Below, piece after piece: positions 10,959-22,702 of a stretch of DNA of 64,000 nt. The notes below the pieces were generated by a model that had not been told where the DNA came from, ran no database searches, and saw only the letters and a list, made by a program, of their open reading frames with translations. The stretch comes from Ectobius pallidus (Eukaryota > Arthropoda > Insecta > Blattodea > Ectobiidae), in NCBI GenBank assembly GCA_964059195.1, contig CAXKWD010000007.1, positions 25,741,023-25,805,022 on the forward strand, given 5' to 3'. The stretch's first letter is position 1, and each line of letters starts with the position of its first letter. The position numbers and the translations under genes were made by a program.

Positions 10959-13419
10959 TGTTTGGACTTCACGATAACTTACTTTGCATAACAATAACCA
11001 TAATTTATTTAATATTTTTTTTTATGTTTTCTTTTTTTCCACAATAACAATCTGATTTACAATAAATTACATTTACTCTTGGGTTTTCCCCTTTTTAACA
11101 ACTACTCATCCTTAAAATCTTCAGATCTTCAGATCCGAACAACATTAACCATTCAACACTTTTATTGGAAAGATTAGTATTCAGTTCCGATCTACCAGGT
11201 TAGTAGCCCAGTTTAACTGTATGAATGTGTTCCTTGTTATACAAGACAAATTCTTAATTAATTACTTTAATCTCTTTCCTTTCTTTATTTCCAGGTGTCT
11301 ACTAGAACGTCTCACTTTACCCTTATACTTTACTACTAACTTGCGTAATCTTTTCCATTTGCAATTTCAAAACATTTCAATATATATGTTATACTTTCTT
11401 CCGAATGAATAAAGATTTTCAATTCATAATTCAGTCATTGACTTGACCTATCATACTCAATGATTCCACCTATTTCTCCTATACCAGCCCACTAGTCATT
11501 GTAGTCTATGAAGAATTGTACTCAAAGATAAATAGGAAAGACAATGTTATGAAGAAAGAAACGGAAGTTTAGGCCTATACCCACAGAGTGACTGGGGTGA
11601 TAGACCACCGATACAGGGGCGGCGTCTAGATCTTGAGTTACAAACAATCTGACTCCCCTCCTGCAACCGGGAAAATATTAATGGGCCGCAAACAAAAATA
11701 CAATTTTGACAATCGATGTCAGAGGTCCCTGACACTCTCTCTCCTAGAGGCACGTGGGGCCGTTATTCGCCTCCAACACCGATGACTTTCACAATTTCTC
11801 ATAAATCTTTTTATGCTAGATTTATATTTACTTTATTTGGGACACTTCCGGCGCTCCCTCACCTCACCCTTGTTCTCTTTTTTTTTTCTTGGAGTAATTT
11901 CTAGTACGTGCTACTGAAACCACTTATCATCTATTCACTACCCAGAATTACCAATTCTCCTCTTTCTAATCTAACCAGTCTAACCTAACCAGTTATTATT
12001 TATTATCTTTTATCTCCTTTCCATTAAGCAGAGTTCCTTTTCAATTTATACCATTGCTCTAGTTTACCTACTTTATGTCACTCGGGTTTCCATACTTTTC
12101 AGGTTACTACTCTACTCCATGGGCACCCAATTTTCTTGTTTCTAAATTCTCTAGAATTCTAACTGAAACTAACTCACGCCCCAGGTCAGTAACTCTCTCT
12201 TTATAACCCTTGAGTGAACTTCTGCTTCTATCCTAACATGTAAATCTTCCAATGGTATGCGCCTAATGTACTGTTACTCATAGGCCCTCTTCTGCCTCTC
12301 AATATTCACCTTCTTATCCCCCTCTACCATATTCCATACAATTCCTGCTCTTCGATAAATCTCTTAAAAAAAACAACTCAACATTACAGGCCAGCATGAA
12401 ATCCACTTATAGATAATCACCTGTCACCTAACGAAAACCAAGTGGGAGAGGCCCTCGTAAGCAATACTAAGTAAGCCCCTATTACCCTTCTTCCTTACTC
12501 CCCTCGCGTCCTGTCTTATAAAAAAACAAAGTTTGTATGAGCATCACCAACTGCCCCTAGCTATGTATTCATTCGTGGGACAATTACCCATAGCAACCTA
12601 AAGTATAGAGATTTATCTTTACTATTCACGGTTTTACTCCTGACTGCTCTTTTTGTAATTAACTTAGACCAGAAATGGAAACTGATTGGATTACTGTAAT
12701 TTACTACCTCACCCTAGACTAATCACATCTATCTTCTAACCCTACTCTTTTACCTTTCATTACGGCGTCTAGTCGCCACACATTTCTTAGAAACTGGCTT
12801 TAAATAACAATGCCTCAAAATCTTTTCCACTTCCCAAAACAACAAAAAAATGTTTATGTGATTATACTCAACGGGTGGTGACCAACTTATCCTCTGATCC
12901 TGAGTTGTTTCCATCCACTTTCTGATGTCCACATCTTCCTTTATTCCAGACTAAGCAGCCGTGACCCACTCTTCTTTCCCCAGCTGGTGTTCGCTGTAGC
13001 GGTCTCTCGTACCGGCTGACGTGATGTGTTCTTCCAACTAACGACTATCTCCATATAGTCGCGTCAGTGAAATTCCCCTTCAGAATTTCATTAGATGAAA
13101 GTCTGACAAACCATCATGCCAGGGCGCCTCTACCGCTGTCACACATTCCAATCTCGTCTCCTCACCTCCTTCTCTTCAACCTTTCTCTCTCGTAGTCAGA
13201 GACGTACTTCCTAACTGTTTTTCAGGTTCAACTCCTCTCCCGTCGATTCGCCGTCCACGCATGCGCACTTCTCCTTTTTCTGTAATTCAAATAAATTCAG
13301 GGCAGTATCGATAATCATGAAAATGTTCAATATCGATTAGTTGCGGTCCCCCAACCCTTCCTTTGTTTAGGAATGGTTTCCTACCGTCTATTTGGCACGC
13401 AGCTATTTGCTTCATTACA
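10959..13419 (-). repeat. 3' LTR of the gypsy element
   Basis: On + strand coordinates it runs from TGT to ACA, so on the element strand it also starts TGTAATG and ends ACA. It matches 18484-20950 almost base for base apart from scattered substitutions and a short gap in its first bases, where GAAGAC of the other LTR is missing. Confidence 0.93.
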
Positions 13420-13436
13420 TTCTTCCCACACTCACC
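13420..13436 (-). other. polypurine tract
   Basis: Read on the minus strand this is GGTGAGTGTGGGAAGAA, purine-rich and directly upstream of the 3' LTR start, the expected place for priming of plus-strand DNA synthesis. Confidence 0.7.
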
Positions 13437-13500
13437 ATAAAAAAAATAATGTTAACACTGTTCACATTCTTTTTTTTTTTGTGTGTTTAGTTTACCAGCC

Positions 13501-16500
13501 TTAAAGAATGTTTATCCAGGTACAAAGGGTTTCAAGTCTTTGACGTGCCAACTGCTTACCAAAACGGTTCGTCAGTTCGTAACTATTCTCGCTAAGCTTT
13601 TTCTTTATAATATAGGGGCCGACGAACTTTGCACTTAAGCCTGCTGCATAAGCTTGTGAGGCATCACTTAATTTAAAGTTTCTTCTTAACACAAGATCTC
13701 CTGGACAAAATCTCACCTCTCTCCTCCGAAGATTATAATAATGACTTGAATTCTTATAAGCAGTTTCTAAGTTATGTCTGACCATTAGACGGACCGTTTT
13801 TAATTTATCAAATCTTTCTATCCAAAGCTTTGGAATTTCTTTCTGTATTGGTTGATTTTCTACCCTCTCAGTTCTGCTGATAATTTCAGGCTCTTTCCCA
13901 TAATTTAGCATATAAGGAGTGCATCCAGTGGAACTATGTTTAGCCGTATTTATAGCAAAATTAAATTCTCTCAAATACACGTCCCAAACTGGTTGATCCT
14001 TTTTAATGTAACTAGAAATCATGGTTTTCAATACTCTATTCACTCTTTCTACCGGATTTCCTTGTGGCGAATATACAGGTAAATAACAAGGAGTTATATT
14101 AAAAGCTTTAGCTATCCCACGCATTAATTTACTAGTATATTGCGGTCCATTATCCATCAATAAATATCCCGGAATTCCCCATTTAAGGATAATCAATTCA
14201 TAAAATGCTTCCGTAACTGCCCTACTGGTTGCTTTCCTTAACGCTTTACATTCTATATATTTTGTAAAGGTGTCCTGAAATACTACAATGTATCTATTTC
14301 TTTTCTTGGAACGTGGGTAAGGTCCCAACAAATCAGTAGCTACAGTCATCCAAGGTTTCTCTTTCTGGTAAAAATGCATTGGTCCTGCTTGAGCCGTTTG
14401 TAACACTTTCTGTCTTTGACATATTTCACAAGCAGTAACATACTTAGCAACATCTCTAAACATTCCCGGCCAATAATACTTGTTTGCTATTCTAAAGAAA
14501 GTTTTAGCTATCCCCATATGCCCTGCAGTAGGTGCATCATGACATTCCTGCAATACTTTAATCCTATAATCTTGCGGTATAACCAATTTCCACCTATTCA
14601 CTGTTCCCTCTAAAGTTTGTTCTAACTGATCTAATCTTAAATGGTACAACTTCCCATCTACGACCTTCCAATCTGGCCAAAATTTAGGTTTACTCTGTAC
14701 TTGCGCTTTCCGCTTAATATACCAAGCATCTTGTATATTTTCCCATTCCACTACTTCAGAGTTATTAGTCAACAAGAGGCAAAATTCTTCCTCTACCGTT
14801 TTCTCTTGAACTTTCCCTTCGTGTATTCTAGATAAAGCATCCGAAACTTTTTGTAATCTACCAGGCCTATGTATTACTTCAAAATCATACTCTTGGAGCA
14901 ATAAACTCCACCTAGCTAATCGTCCGGTCGGATTCTGTAATGTATTTAACCATTTCAGAGCAAAGTGATCAGTATATACTTTAAAATGATAACCTTCCAA
15001 ATAAGGACGAAACTTTTGAACTGCCCACAATATAGCTAACAATTCCTTCTCGACTATTGCCCACTTTTGCTCACCTACCGTTAAAGTTCTACTAGCATAA
15101 GCTATCACTTTTTCCTCTCCTTCCTCTCCTGTCTGAATTAAAGCTGCTCCTAGTCCTGAAAAACTAGCGTCGGTCTGTAGCACTAGGGGTTTAGTATAAT
15201 CTGGACAAGTTAATATAGGACTACTAGATAATTTCGATTTTAATTCATCAAAAGATTCCTGACATTCCTTGGTCCAACGCCATTTCTGATTCTTTTTCAG
15301 AAGTGCAGTGAGGGGCTTTACAACTTCAGAAAAAAATGGAATGAATCGTCGGTACCAAGAAGCCAATCCTAAAAATGCTCGTACTTCCTTGACTTTTGTA
15401 GGGGCTGGATACTCAAGGATACACGAGATTTTATCTGAATCTACAGCAATTCCTAATGGAGTAATGATATGACCCAAATATTTTAATTCACTTCTGCAAA
15501 ACTTTGATTTTTCCCTATTAATTTTCAGGTTAGCTTTTCTTAATTTCTCTAAGACTTTTTCTAACAAGGACAAATGTTCTTCAAATGTCTCGCTAATAAG
15601 TACTATATCATCCAAATAACAAAAGCATTTCTCTCCTATCTCTTCTCTTAATATAGTATCAACTAATCTTTGAAATGAGGCTGGTGCGTTATGGATTCCA
15701 AACGGCATAACTCGAAACTGATACAATCCTCTACCAGGTACGGTAAATGCTGTTTTTTCTTTACTTGCTTCATCTAATGGAACTTGCCAATACCCATTTT
15801 TCAAATCTATTGTACTGATATACCTAGCATGTCGTAATTTACTCAAAACATGTTCAATGTATGGCAAAGGATAACTATCTCTTTTAGTACAGTTATTTAC
15901 TTTCCTGAAATCTACGCAAAACCTCCATGTTCTATCTGGTTTCTTTACCATAACTACCGGAGAAGACCAAGGTGAATTTGAAGGTTCTATAACTTTTTCC
16001 AATAACATTTTATCTATTTCAGCGTGTATAATTTTTTCAAGAATAGGTGATACTGGATAATATCTTTGTTTTATAGGTTTCGCATCGCCTGTATCAATAA
16101 CATGAGAAATCAAATCTGTAAGTCCAGTGCACTGATCAAATTTCTGTAACTGATTTTCCAAAAATACATTTAATCTATCCCTTTCCTGAGATGTAGGTAA
16201 AGTAAGAATATTATGTAGTTGATCTTCTTCTTTCAAATCTATAGCCTTAACAAATTGAAAAATTTTTGTTGGTTCATCTTTGAAATACCAAGTCCCATCT
16301 TGCAAATCTACTACTAACCCAATTTGTTTCAAAACGTCCATGCCCAGAATCATATCTACTGCTAAATTTGGCATAATTTTACATTTTATCTGAAAGATCC
16401 TGTCCTGCAATTTCATCTCAAAAGTTCTCTCTCCTGTTATAGAACTATAAGTTTTATCTGCTAGTTGCACTACCCTAACTTCAGATTCTTCTACTGATAA

Positions 16501-17394
16501 ATCTAACATTTTACACAAAAAGTCACCTTTCTCTCCCACATAAGTTTTATCTGAACCTGAATCTATTAAAGCAATAAATGTAATATCCTCCAACAAAATT
16601 TCAACAAAACATCTGTCTCCATTAACTAAATCTGTAGGGTTTATATTTAGCATCACACAAGCCTGATTTTTAGTTAATTGTCGTAAAGAATTTGTAGGCC
16701 TAACTTTTCTTTCTTGGGGCATCCTACAATCAATAGACCTATGTCCAAGCTTATTACAATTATAACATTTAATCGTAGTGCGTGGAGTAACTCTACGAGG
16801 TGCCTTACACTCGAACTGCCTATGTCCTATTTTATCACAGTTCCAACATCGCTGGTTATTTGAAAAATGCAAAGTGGTGTTTTTACCATTTTCCCCCAAC
16901 TCATCCTGTCTCTCTTTATTTTCTATTGCTTTAACCATTCTAGAATTATTTACATGACTTGAATTTCGTTCTTTGTCCCACGTCTTTGCAGAAAAACTAA
17001 CATTGGGTTTCTTTTGTAACTCGGACGATGGAAGTTCCTGCTTTCCCTGAATTCCTAACGCTGTATGAACTGAAGGTATAACAACTTGTCTCTGAGGTTT
17101 ATAAGCCGTTTCTTTGATTGTAGCTCTAACCTGCGTTGGAGGAGGAATATATCTCTCAGAATCTAACAATATTTGTTCATACTGTCTACCTACACGTATT
17201 AAATCTGTTATAGTTTGAATCTCTGCAGGTCTAATGTACAATTTTACGTCAGGACGCAAATTTTTGATAACATTCTTCATCATTTGTTGAGGACTCATTG
17301 GAGTACTCAGCCTCCTCATTAACGTTTGGATAGCATTAACATAATCAAAAATCGATTCTGTAGGACCTTGCGTTCTTTGTCTAATCTCATCCAA
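13501..17394 (-). CDS. gag C-terminal part and pol polyprotein, Ty3/gypsy
   Basis: This 1297-residue frame starts right after an in-frame TAG at 17398-17400; the first codon taken here is TTG, so it is not a natural start but the continuation of gag. Residues 1-60 complete a retrotransposon gag domain. Two CCHC knuckles lie at about 183-196 and 210-223, an aspartic protease D-S-G at 278-280 with ILG near 350, and reverse transcriptase at about 450-640 with YLDD at 593-596. RNase H has Asp742, Glu784, Asp809 and Asp852. Integrase has the HHCC finger (His952, His959, Cys989, Cys992), a D-D-E triad at about Asp1021, Asp1081 and Glu1116, and a GPY module at 1259-1261. All catalytic residues I can check are present. 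It would encode particle maturation, cDNA synthesis and integration. No chromodomain or envelope is seen. Confidence 0.95.
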   Translation of the reverse strand: MDEIRQRTQGPTESIFDYVNAIQTLMRRLSTPMSPQQMMKNVIKNLRPDVKLYIRPAEIQTITDLIRVGRQYEQILLDSERYIPPPTQVRATIKETAYKPQRQVVIPSVHTALGIQGKQELPSSELQKKPNVSFSAKTWDKERNSSHVNNSRMVKAIENKERQDELGENGKNTTLHFSNNQRCWNCDKIGHRQFECKAPRRVTPRTTIKCYNCNKLGHRSIDCRMPQERKVRPTNSLRQLTKNQACVMLNINPTDLVNGDRCFVEILLEDITFIALIDSGSDKTYVGEKGDFLCKMLDLSVEESEVRVVQLADKTYSSITGERTFEMKLQDRIFQIKCKIMPNLAVDMILGMDVLKQIGLVVDLQDGTWYFKDEPTKIFQFVKAIDLKEEDQLHNILTLPTSQERDRLNVFLENQLQKFDQCTGLTDLISHVIDTGDAKPIKQRYYPVSPILEKIIHAEIDKMLLEKVIEPSNSPWSSPVVMVKKPDRTWRFCVDFRKVNNCTKRDSYPLPYIEHVLSKLRHARYISTIDLKNGYWQVPLDEASKEKTAFTVPGRGLYQFRVMPFGIHNAPASFQRLVDTILREEIGEKCFCYLDDIVLISETFEEHLSLLEKVLEKLRKANLKINREKSKFCRSELKYLGHIITPLGIAVDSDKISCILEYPAPTKVKEVRAFLGLASWYRRFIPFFSEVVKPLTALLKKNQKWRWTKECQESFDELKSKLSSSPILTCPDYTKPLVLQTDASFSGLGAALIQTGEEGEEKVIAYASRTLTVGEQKWAIVEKELLAILWAVQKFRPYLEGYHFKVYTDHFALKWLNTLQNPTGRLARWSLLLQEYDFEVIHRPGRLQKVSDALSRIHEGKVQEKTVEEEFCLLLTNNSEVVEWENIQDAWYIKRKAQVQSKPKFWPDWKVVDGKLYHLRLDQLEQTLEGTVNRWKLVIPQDYRIKVLQECHDAPTAGHMGIAKTFFRIANKYYWPGMFRDVAKYVTACEICQRQKVLQTAQAGPMHFYQKEKPWMTVATDLLGPYPRSKKRNRYIVVFQDTFTKYIECKALRKATSRAVTEAFYELIILKWGIPGYLLMDNGPQYTSKLMRGIAKAFNITPCYLPVYSPQGNPVERVNRVLKTMISSYIKKDQPVWDVYLREFNFAINTAKHSSTGCTPYMLNYGKEPEIISRTERVENQPIQKEIPKLWIERFDKLKTVRLMVRHNLETAYKNSSHYYNLRRREVRFCPGDLVLRRNFKLSDASQAYAAGLSAKFVGPYIIKKKLSENSYELTNRFGKQLARQRLETLCTWINIL

Positions 17395-17397
17395 AAG

Positions 17398-18045
17398 CTA
17401 GTCTTCCTCATCAATAGGCAAGTAATATTCTCTAAATTCTTTCAAAAAAGCTTCCCATGTAGGCCAATCTGTTAATCTGTTCCTGTACCAAAGTAAAGCT
17501 GACTCTTGTAAAATTTCGGGTAATACTGACAATATCTCTACACCCTGTAATTTAGAACTTTGTTTTAAATCTTCCAATCTCTCCAAAAATAAGTAAATGC
17601 TATCCCCAGGTTTGAATTTAATGTTCCATTTACGAACCAGATCCAAAATATTTGGTTTATGCGACTCTAACTGAATTGTAAACGATGGTATTACTGGTAC
17701 AACTTCTTCTGAGTCAGCTATCGCCATGGCCTTCCTACGCATTAACTTAACCCATGTGTACACTACATCTCCATATGAATCTTGTGGAACCGTTATATTA
17801 TGTTCAACTAAGTCTTCTTGCAAAACTTCCTGACTCAGAGCAAAAGCCGTAATTAGCACTTGAAATGACTGAGGGTTCTTGCGGGCATAATCTAACAAGC
17901 GTTGTCTTAACTCATCCCTGGTACCTGTGGTCGGTAACTTAACTCTATCACATTCTGCCTCCAGATCCGCCTTTCTCAACTTCCTAATAGCTTGGGTTAA
18001 CTCAGCTGCTCTCCTTTGTGCATACGGATCAACATAAGTAGCCAT
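17398..18045 (-). CDS. gag N-terminal part with SAP-like motif, ends at TAG
   Basis: The 215-residue frame begins with an ATG 439 bp inside the 5' LTR and ends with TAG. Residues about 20-55 contain LRKADLEAECDRVKLPTTG followed by a REL/RQRLLDYARK helix, which fits a SAP-type DNA-binding fold (L-x4-L-x3-C pattern, G, then RL). Near the C-terminus LWYRNRLTDWPTWEAFLKEF is the start of the retrotransposon gag (capsid) domain. The downstream frame continues the same domain in the same reading frame, so the TAG cuts gag in the middle. Either this copy has a nonsense mutation or the stop is read through. Confidence 0.88.
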   Translation of the reverse strand: MATYVDPYAQRRAAELTQAIRKLRKADLEAECDRVKLPTTGTRDELRQRLLDYARKNPQSFQVLITAFALSQEVLQEDLVEHNITVPQDSYGDVVYTWVKLMRRKAMAIADSEEVVPVIPSFTIQLESHKPNILDLVRKWNIKFKPGDSIYLFLERLEDLKQSSKLQGVEILSVLPEILQESALLWYRNRLTDWPTWEAFLKEFREYYLPIDEED

Positions 18046-18460
18046 ATTTATATATTAACAATTCCACTGACTGAAAAAAAAGATTAGAACACAGTAGTTC
18101 AGTCGTCTGTCTTAGTCATCTATAGAAGTCCTTAATTTGTCAACAGTCATTATTCTTCTCCCAAAAATATGTTATTATTTTTGAAAATAAATTTCAAGTT
18201 ATACTAACCTAACTCCCAAGTTTCTTTCACGTAATAGGCTCTATAATCTCTATAACCTCTATCCCTGCTAACGTCAAGATCGGTAACGTTGGGCAACCAC
18301 TACGGCCTCAAATTTCTCCTAAAGCCACACGTATAGGATATCAAACTATGCTCCTTTTTTTTTAACCAAGCCCTAAATTTCTACTGTTTCGTTTTAACAC
18401 TATCGAGCCTCACGTTATGGGATATCAAACTATCCTACTATCAAACTATCGAACTATCGC
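18046..18460 (-). other. 5' leader of the gypsy element
   Basis: Untranslated region between the primer-binding site and the gag ATG at 18045. It contains short repeated ATCAAACTATC motifs at about 18422-18459 and no ORF. Confidence 0.7.
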
Positions 18461-18478
18461 CCCACGCTATGGGCGCCA
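18461..18478 (-). other. putative tRNA primer-binding site
   Basis: On the element strand, five bases after the 5' LTR, the sequence is TGGCGCCCATAGCGTGGG. TGGCGCC-type starts complementary to tRNA 3' ends are usual for LTR-element primer sites. I cannot say which tRNA it pairs with. Confidence 0.6.
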
Positions 18479-18483
18479 AAATA

Positions 18484-20950
18484 TGTGAAGACTGGACTTC
18501 ACGAAACTTTACTTTGCATAACAATAACCATAATGTATTTAATATTTTTTTTTTCTGTTTTCTTGTTTTCCACAATAACAATCTGATTTACAATAAATTA
18601 CATTTACTCTTGGGTTTTCCCCTTTTTAACAACTACTCATCCTTAAAATCTTCAGATCATCAGATCCGAACAACATTAACCATTCAACACTTTTATTGGA
18701 AAGATTAGTATTCAGTTCCGACCTACCAGGTTAGTAGCCCAGTTTAACTGTATGAATGTGTTCCTTGTTATACAAGACAAATTCTTAATTAATTACTTTA
18801 ATCTCTTTCCTTTCTTTATTTCCAGGTGTCTACTAGAACGTCTCACTTTACCCTTATACTTTACTACTAACTTGCGTAATCTTTTCCATTTGCAATTTCA
18901 AAACATTTCAATATATATGTTATACTTTCTTCCGAATGAATAAAGATTTTCAATTCATAATTCAGTCATTGACTTGACCTATCATACTCAATGATTCCAC
19001 CTATTTCTCCTATACCAGTGCCCTAGTCATTGTAGTCTATGAAGAATTGTACTCAAAGATAAATAGGAAAGACAATGTTATGAAGAAAGAAACGGAAGTT
19101 TAGGCCTATACCCACAGAGTGACTGGGGTGATAGACCACCGATACAGGGGCGGCGTCTAGATCTTGAGTTACAAACAATCTGACTCCCCTCCTGCAACCG
19201 GGAAAATATTAATGGGCCGCAAACAAAAATACAATTTTGACAATCGATGTCAGAGGTCCCTGACACTCTCTCTCCTAGAGGCACGTGGGGCCGTTGTTCG
19301 CCTCCAACACCGATGACTTTCACAATTTCTCATAAATCTTTTTATGCTAGATTTATATTTACTTTATTTGGGACACTTCCGGCGCTCCCTCACCTCACCC
19401 TTGTTCTCTTTTTTTTTTCTTGGAGTAATTTCTAGTACGTGCTACTGAAACCACTTATCATCTATTCACTACCCAGAATTACCAATTCTCCTCTTTCTAA
19501 TCTAACCAGTCTAACCTAACCAGTTATTATTTATTATCTTTTATCTCCTTTCCATTAAGCAGAGTTCCTTTTCAATTTATACCATTGCTCTAGTTTACCT
19601 ACTTTATGTCACTCGGGTTTCCATACTTTTCAGGTTACTACTCTACTCCATGGGCACCCAATTTTCTTGTTTCTAAATTCTCTAGAATTCTAACTGAAAC
19701 TAACTCACGCCCCAGGTCAGTAACTCTCTCTTTATAACCCTTGAGTGAACTTCTGCTTCTATCCTAACATGTAAATCTTCCAATGGTATGCGCCTAATGT
19801 ACTGTTACTCATAGGCCCTCTTCTGCCTCTCAATATTCACCTTCTTATCCCCCTCTACCATATTCCATACAATTCCTGCTCTTCGATAAATCTCTTAAAA
19901 AAAACAACTCAACATTACAGGCCAGCATGAAATCCACTTATAGATAATCACCTGTCACCTAACGAAAACCAAGTGGGAGAGGCCCTCGTAAGCAACACTA
20001 AGTAAGCCCCTATTACCCTTCTTCCTTACTCTCCTCGCGTCCTGTCTTATAAAAAAACAAAGTTTGTATGAGCATCACCAACTGCCCCTAGCTATGTATT
20101 CATTCGTGGGACAATTACCCATAGCAACCTAAAGTATAGAGATTTATCTTTACTATTCACGGTTTTACTCCTGACTGCTCTTTTTGTAATTAACTTAGAC
20201 CAGAAATGGAAACTGATTGGATTACTGTAATTTACTACCTCACCCTAGACTAATCACATCTATCTTCTAACCCTACTCTTTTACCTTTCATTACGGCGTC
20301 TAGTCGCCACACATTTCTTAGAAACCGGCTTTAAATAACAATGCCTCAAAATCTTTTCCACTTCCCAAAACAACAAAAAAATGTTTATGTGATTATACTC
20401 AACGGGTGGTGACCAACTTATCCTCTGATCCTGAGTTGTTTCCATCCACTTTCTGATGTCCACATCTTCCTTTATTCCAGACTAAGCAGCCGTGACCCAC
20501 TCTTCTTTCCCCAGCTGGTGTTCGCTGTAGCGGTCTCTCGTACCGGCTGACGTGATGTGTTCTTCCAACTAACGACTATCTCCACATAGTCGCGTCAGTG
20601 AAATTCCCCTTCAGAATTTCATTAGATGAAAGTCTGACAAACCATCATGCCAGGGCGCCTCTACCGCTGTCACACATTCCAATCTCGTCTCCTCACCTCC
20701 TTCTCTTCAACCTTTCTCTCTCGTAGTCAGAGACGTACTTCCTAACTGTTTTTCAGGTTCAACTCCTCTCCCGTCGATTCGCCGTCCACGCATGCGCACT
20801 TCTCCTTTTTCTGTAATTCAAATAAATTCAGGGCAGTATCGATAATCATGAAAATGTTCAATATCGATTAGTTGCGGTCCCCCAACCCTTCCTTTGTTTA
20901 GGAATGGTTTCCTACCGTCTATTTGGCACGCAGCTATTTGCTTCATTACA
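18484..20950 (-). repeat. 5' LTR of the gypsy element
   Basis: Begins TGTGAAGACTGG and ends TTCATTACA on the + strand. Nearly identical to 10959-13419; single-base differences include positions near 11765/19296 and 12456/19997. It should contain the element's promoter but I cannot place a convincing TATA box. Confidence 0.93.
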
Positions 20951-21386
20951 CCACATCACTAAAAAACTATCTTCGTAACAACTCAATCTTCCATGAGGCG
21001 AAAGACGGTTGAATGCGTAATTCTGCCAGGTGGCCGCTTCCACTTTACCGCAGTAGTTAGCGACGGTTCTGTACACACATCTAGAGCAGACCTATAGCCC
21101 TCGACGGTGCCTGAATTATTCATGCTGCAATGTGAAACGTGAAGATCGTATGTCGCACATTTTCCCATGTTTTTCAGTCTCTGTGATCCGGCATCAAATT
21201 TCTGCCATGATTGTTACTTGTTGGTTTTTAAAAATCCTGTTTAATTTAAGACGATCCATCACGATTTAATATAGAGTGATCCTTAGGAGCAGATATGCTG
21301 ATAAAATCTGTCATTCTGTAGCAGTTGTTGCGGGTTATAAAGTTACATCGGTTTATTGTGTTCTCCATAGTAAGGAGTCTTGTTTC
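20951..21386. other. no gene recognised
   Basis: Flank of the LTR element without coding signal; a short minus-strand frame at 20983-21168 has no recognisable motif. Confidence 0.5.
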
Positions 21387-22702
21387 CAGTGGCGGCTCGT
21401 GTAGAGGCACTGTGGAACTGCAGCACCCCCTAGTTCTAATTGATATTATCGATAATATTTAATATAATGAGCCCTTTTTTCTTTAATTCTTTCTTTATAC
21501 TTGTACAATTTATCATCCTTAAGCTTAATGCCAGTAGCCATCCCCCGTTTATTAAAAAGAGAAAAGAAAATCTTTTAATGGAACCGTGCGCTTCACAGTT
21601 CCAGCGGAGTGGTATTTGACTGTTGTGCGCATGCCTACATAGGAATGTAGGTGCATGCCATTTGCGCAAAACTGCCCGTGGGATACTGTTACATTACCGC
21701 AAAAATTCAGGTTACAGTACCGCAAATGATTGTGACAAAGTAATCACACAGCGACTAAATAAATTTAGGCAATCTACATCACTGATGATGCTAAATTTCC
21801 ACCGGTGTTATGGGCTAGTTGTCCATCAAGCGATCCCGGAACGAGTCTTTCCATAGACATTAAAAAAAAAATCATGAATCACATCCATCTGTTTATGTGC
21901 TGCTGACTGCAATGCTTAAGGAATTCCAGAGCGAAATATACATCTCTATCACTTCTTTGCAGAAGAGAAAAGTTAGGAAACATATCATATAGAAACACGC
22001 ATACAACATTGAAAAGTTATTCAGCTGGTACAATATCGTTACTACAGTACACCAAAACTTTGAGATGTCGTTACCAGCCACAACAGCTCTGAAGAAAATG
22101 AGTGCTAAGACGAATCCTTTGGAGAATGCAGTGGACGCCACACTTCTAGTGTAAGGCAAGCCTTAATGCTCATTTGCGTTAATGATATGTTTACTTTTTA
22201 CGGCACTGTAACCATGCCCATTTGCGTAAATGCAACGTACTTTTGCGTAAAAGTGCTGCACCGAGGAAGGTGCATGCCCGTGGCTGCGAGGGAGAGAGAG
22301 AGCACTGTCTCTTCCACAGTGCCGGACCGCGGCGTAGGCTATTGGTTTTTTCATTTATTTATGTACCATATTCTTGAATGTGATAAAGCGTAGAATTAGC
22401 TTATTATCTTGTTTCCAGCTATTCTGTTTGATTAATTTTTTGTTCTTTTATTTAACAGAAAACTTGAGCCATGACAGATCAAGGAGAAAATTAAAACAAC
22501 TAGAATGGATTTCATTTTTAAACGAATAGAAATGTAATAATTTAGTTAAGTAAAAAAAATTGTTCTTGAAGGTTTAATCAAATTTCTGAATAAATTTTCT
22601 TTTTATGTATGTATGTATGTTTCCTTTTACACAATTTTAAAACTAAAGCTAAAAAATTTCTGGAGCAACACCTTCACAAATTTTAGCTACAAGCCGCCAC
22701 TG
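21387..22702. mobile_element. hAT-like element, CAGTGGCGGCT termini
   Basis: CAGTGGCGGCTCGTGTAG at the left end and CTACAAGCCGCCACTG at the right end form an inverted repeat typical of hAT elements. The flanks (CTTGTTTC and ATTTTTTT) do not give a clean 8-bp duplication. The interior has short frames in both directions and no transposase I can recognise. GTGCATGCC motifs at about 21650 and 22268 may be subterminal repeats. Confidence 0.65.

Larger units (their letters stand above)
10959..20950 (-). mobile_element. Ty3/gypsy-type LTR retrotransposon, complete, 10.0 kb
   Basis: Two direct repeats of 2461 and 2467 bp (10959-13419 and 18484-20950) bracket a 5.06-kb interior with a primer-binding site, a gag-pol coding region on the minus strand and a polypurine tract. 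Domain order protease, RT, RNase H, integrase places it in Ty3/gypsy. No envelope ORF is present. The LTRs differ at only a handful of positions in my reading, implying a recent insertion. I could not find a target-site duplication: GTCAAAATA precedes the left LTR and CCACATCAC follows the right one. Confidence 0.95.

Noticed and set aside
11221..12932. Short frames duplicated at 18752-20463
   Set aside because: Identical because they lie in the two LTRs; no codon bias or motif.
14416..14835. Two + strand frames inside the gypsy pol gene
   Set aside because: Antisense shadows of a clearly coding minus-strand ORF.
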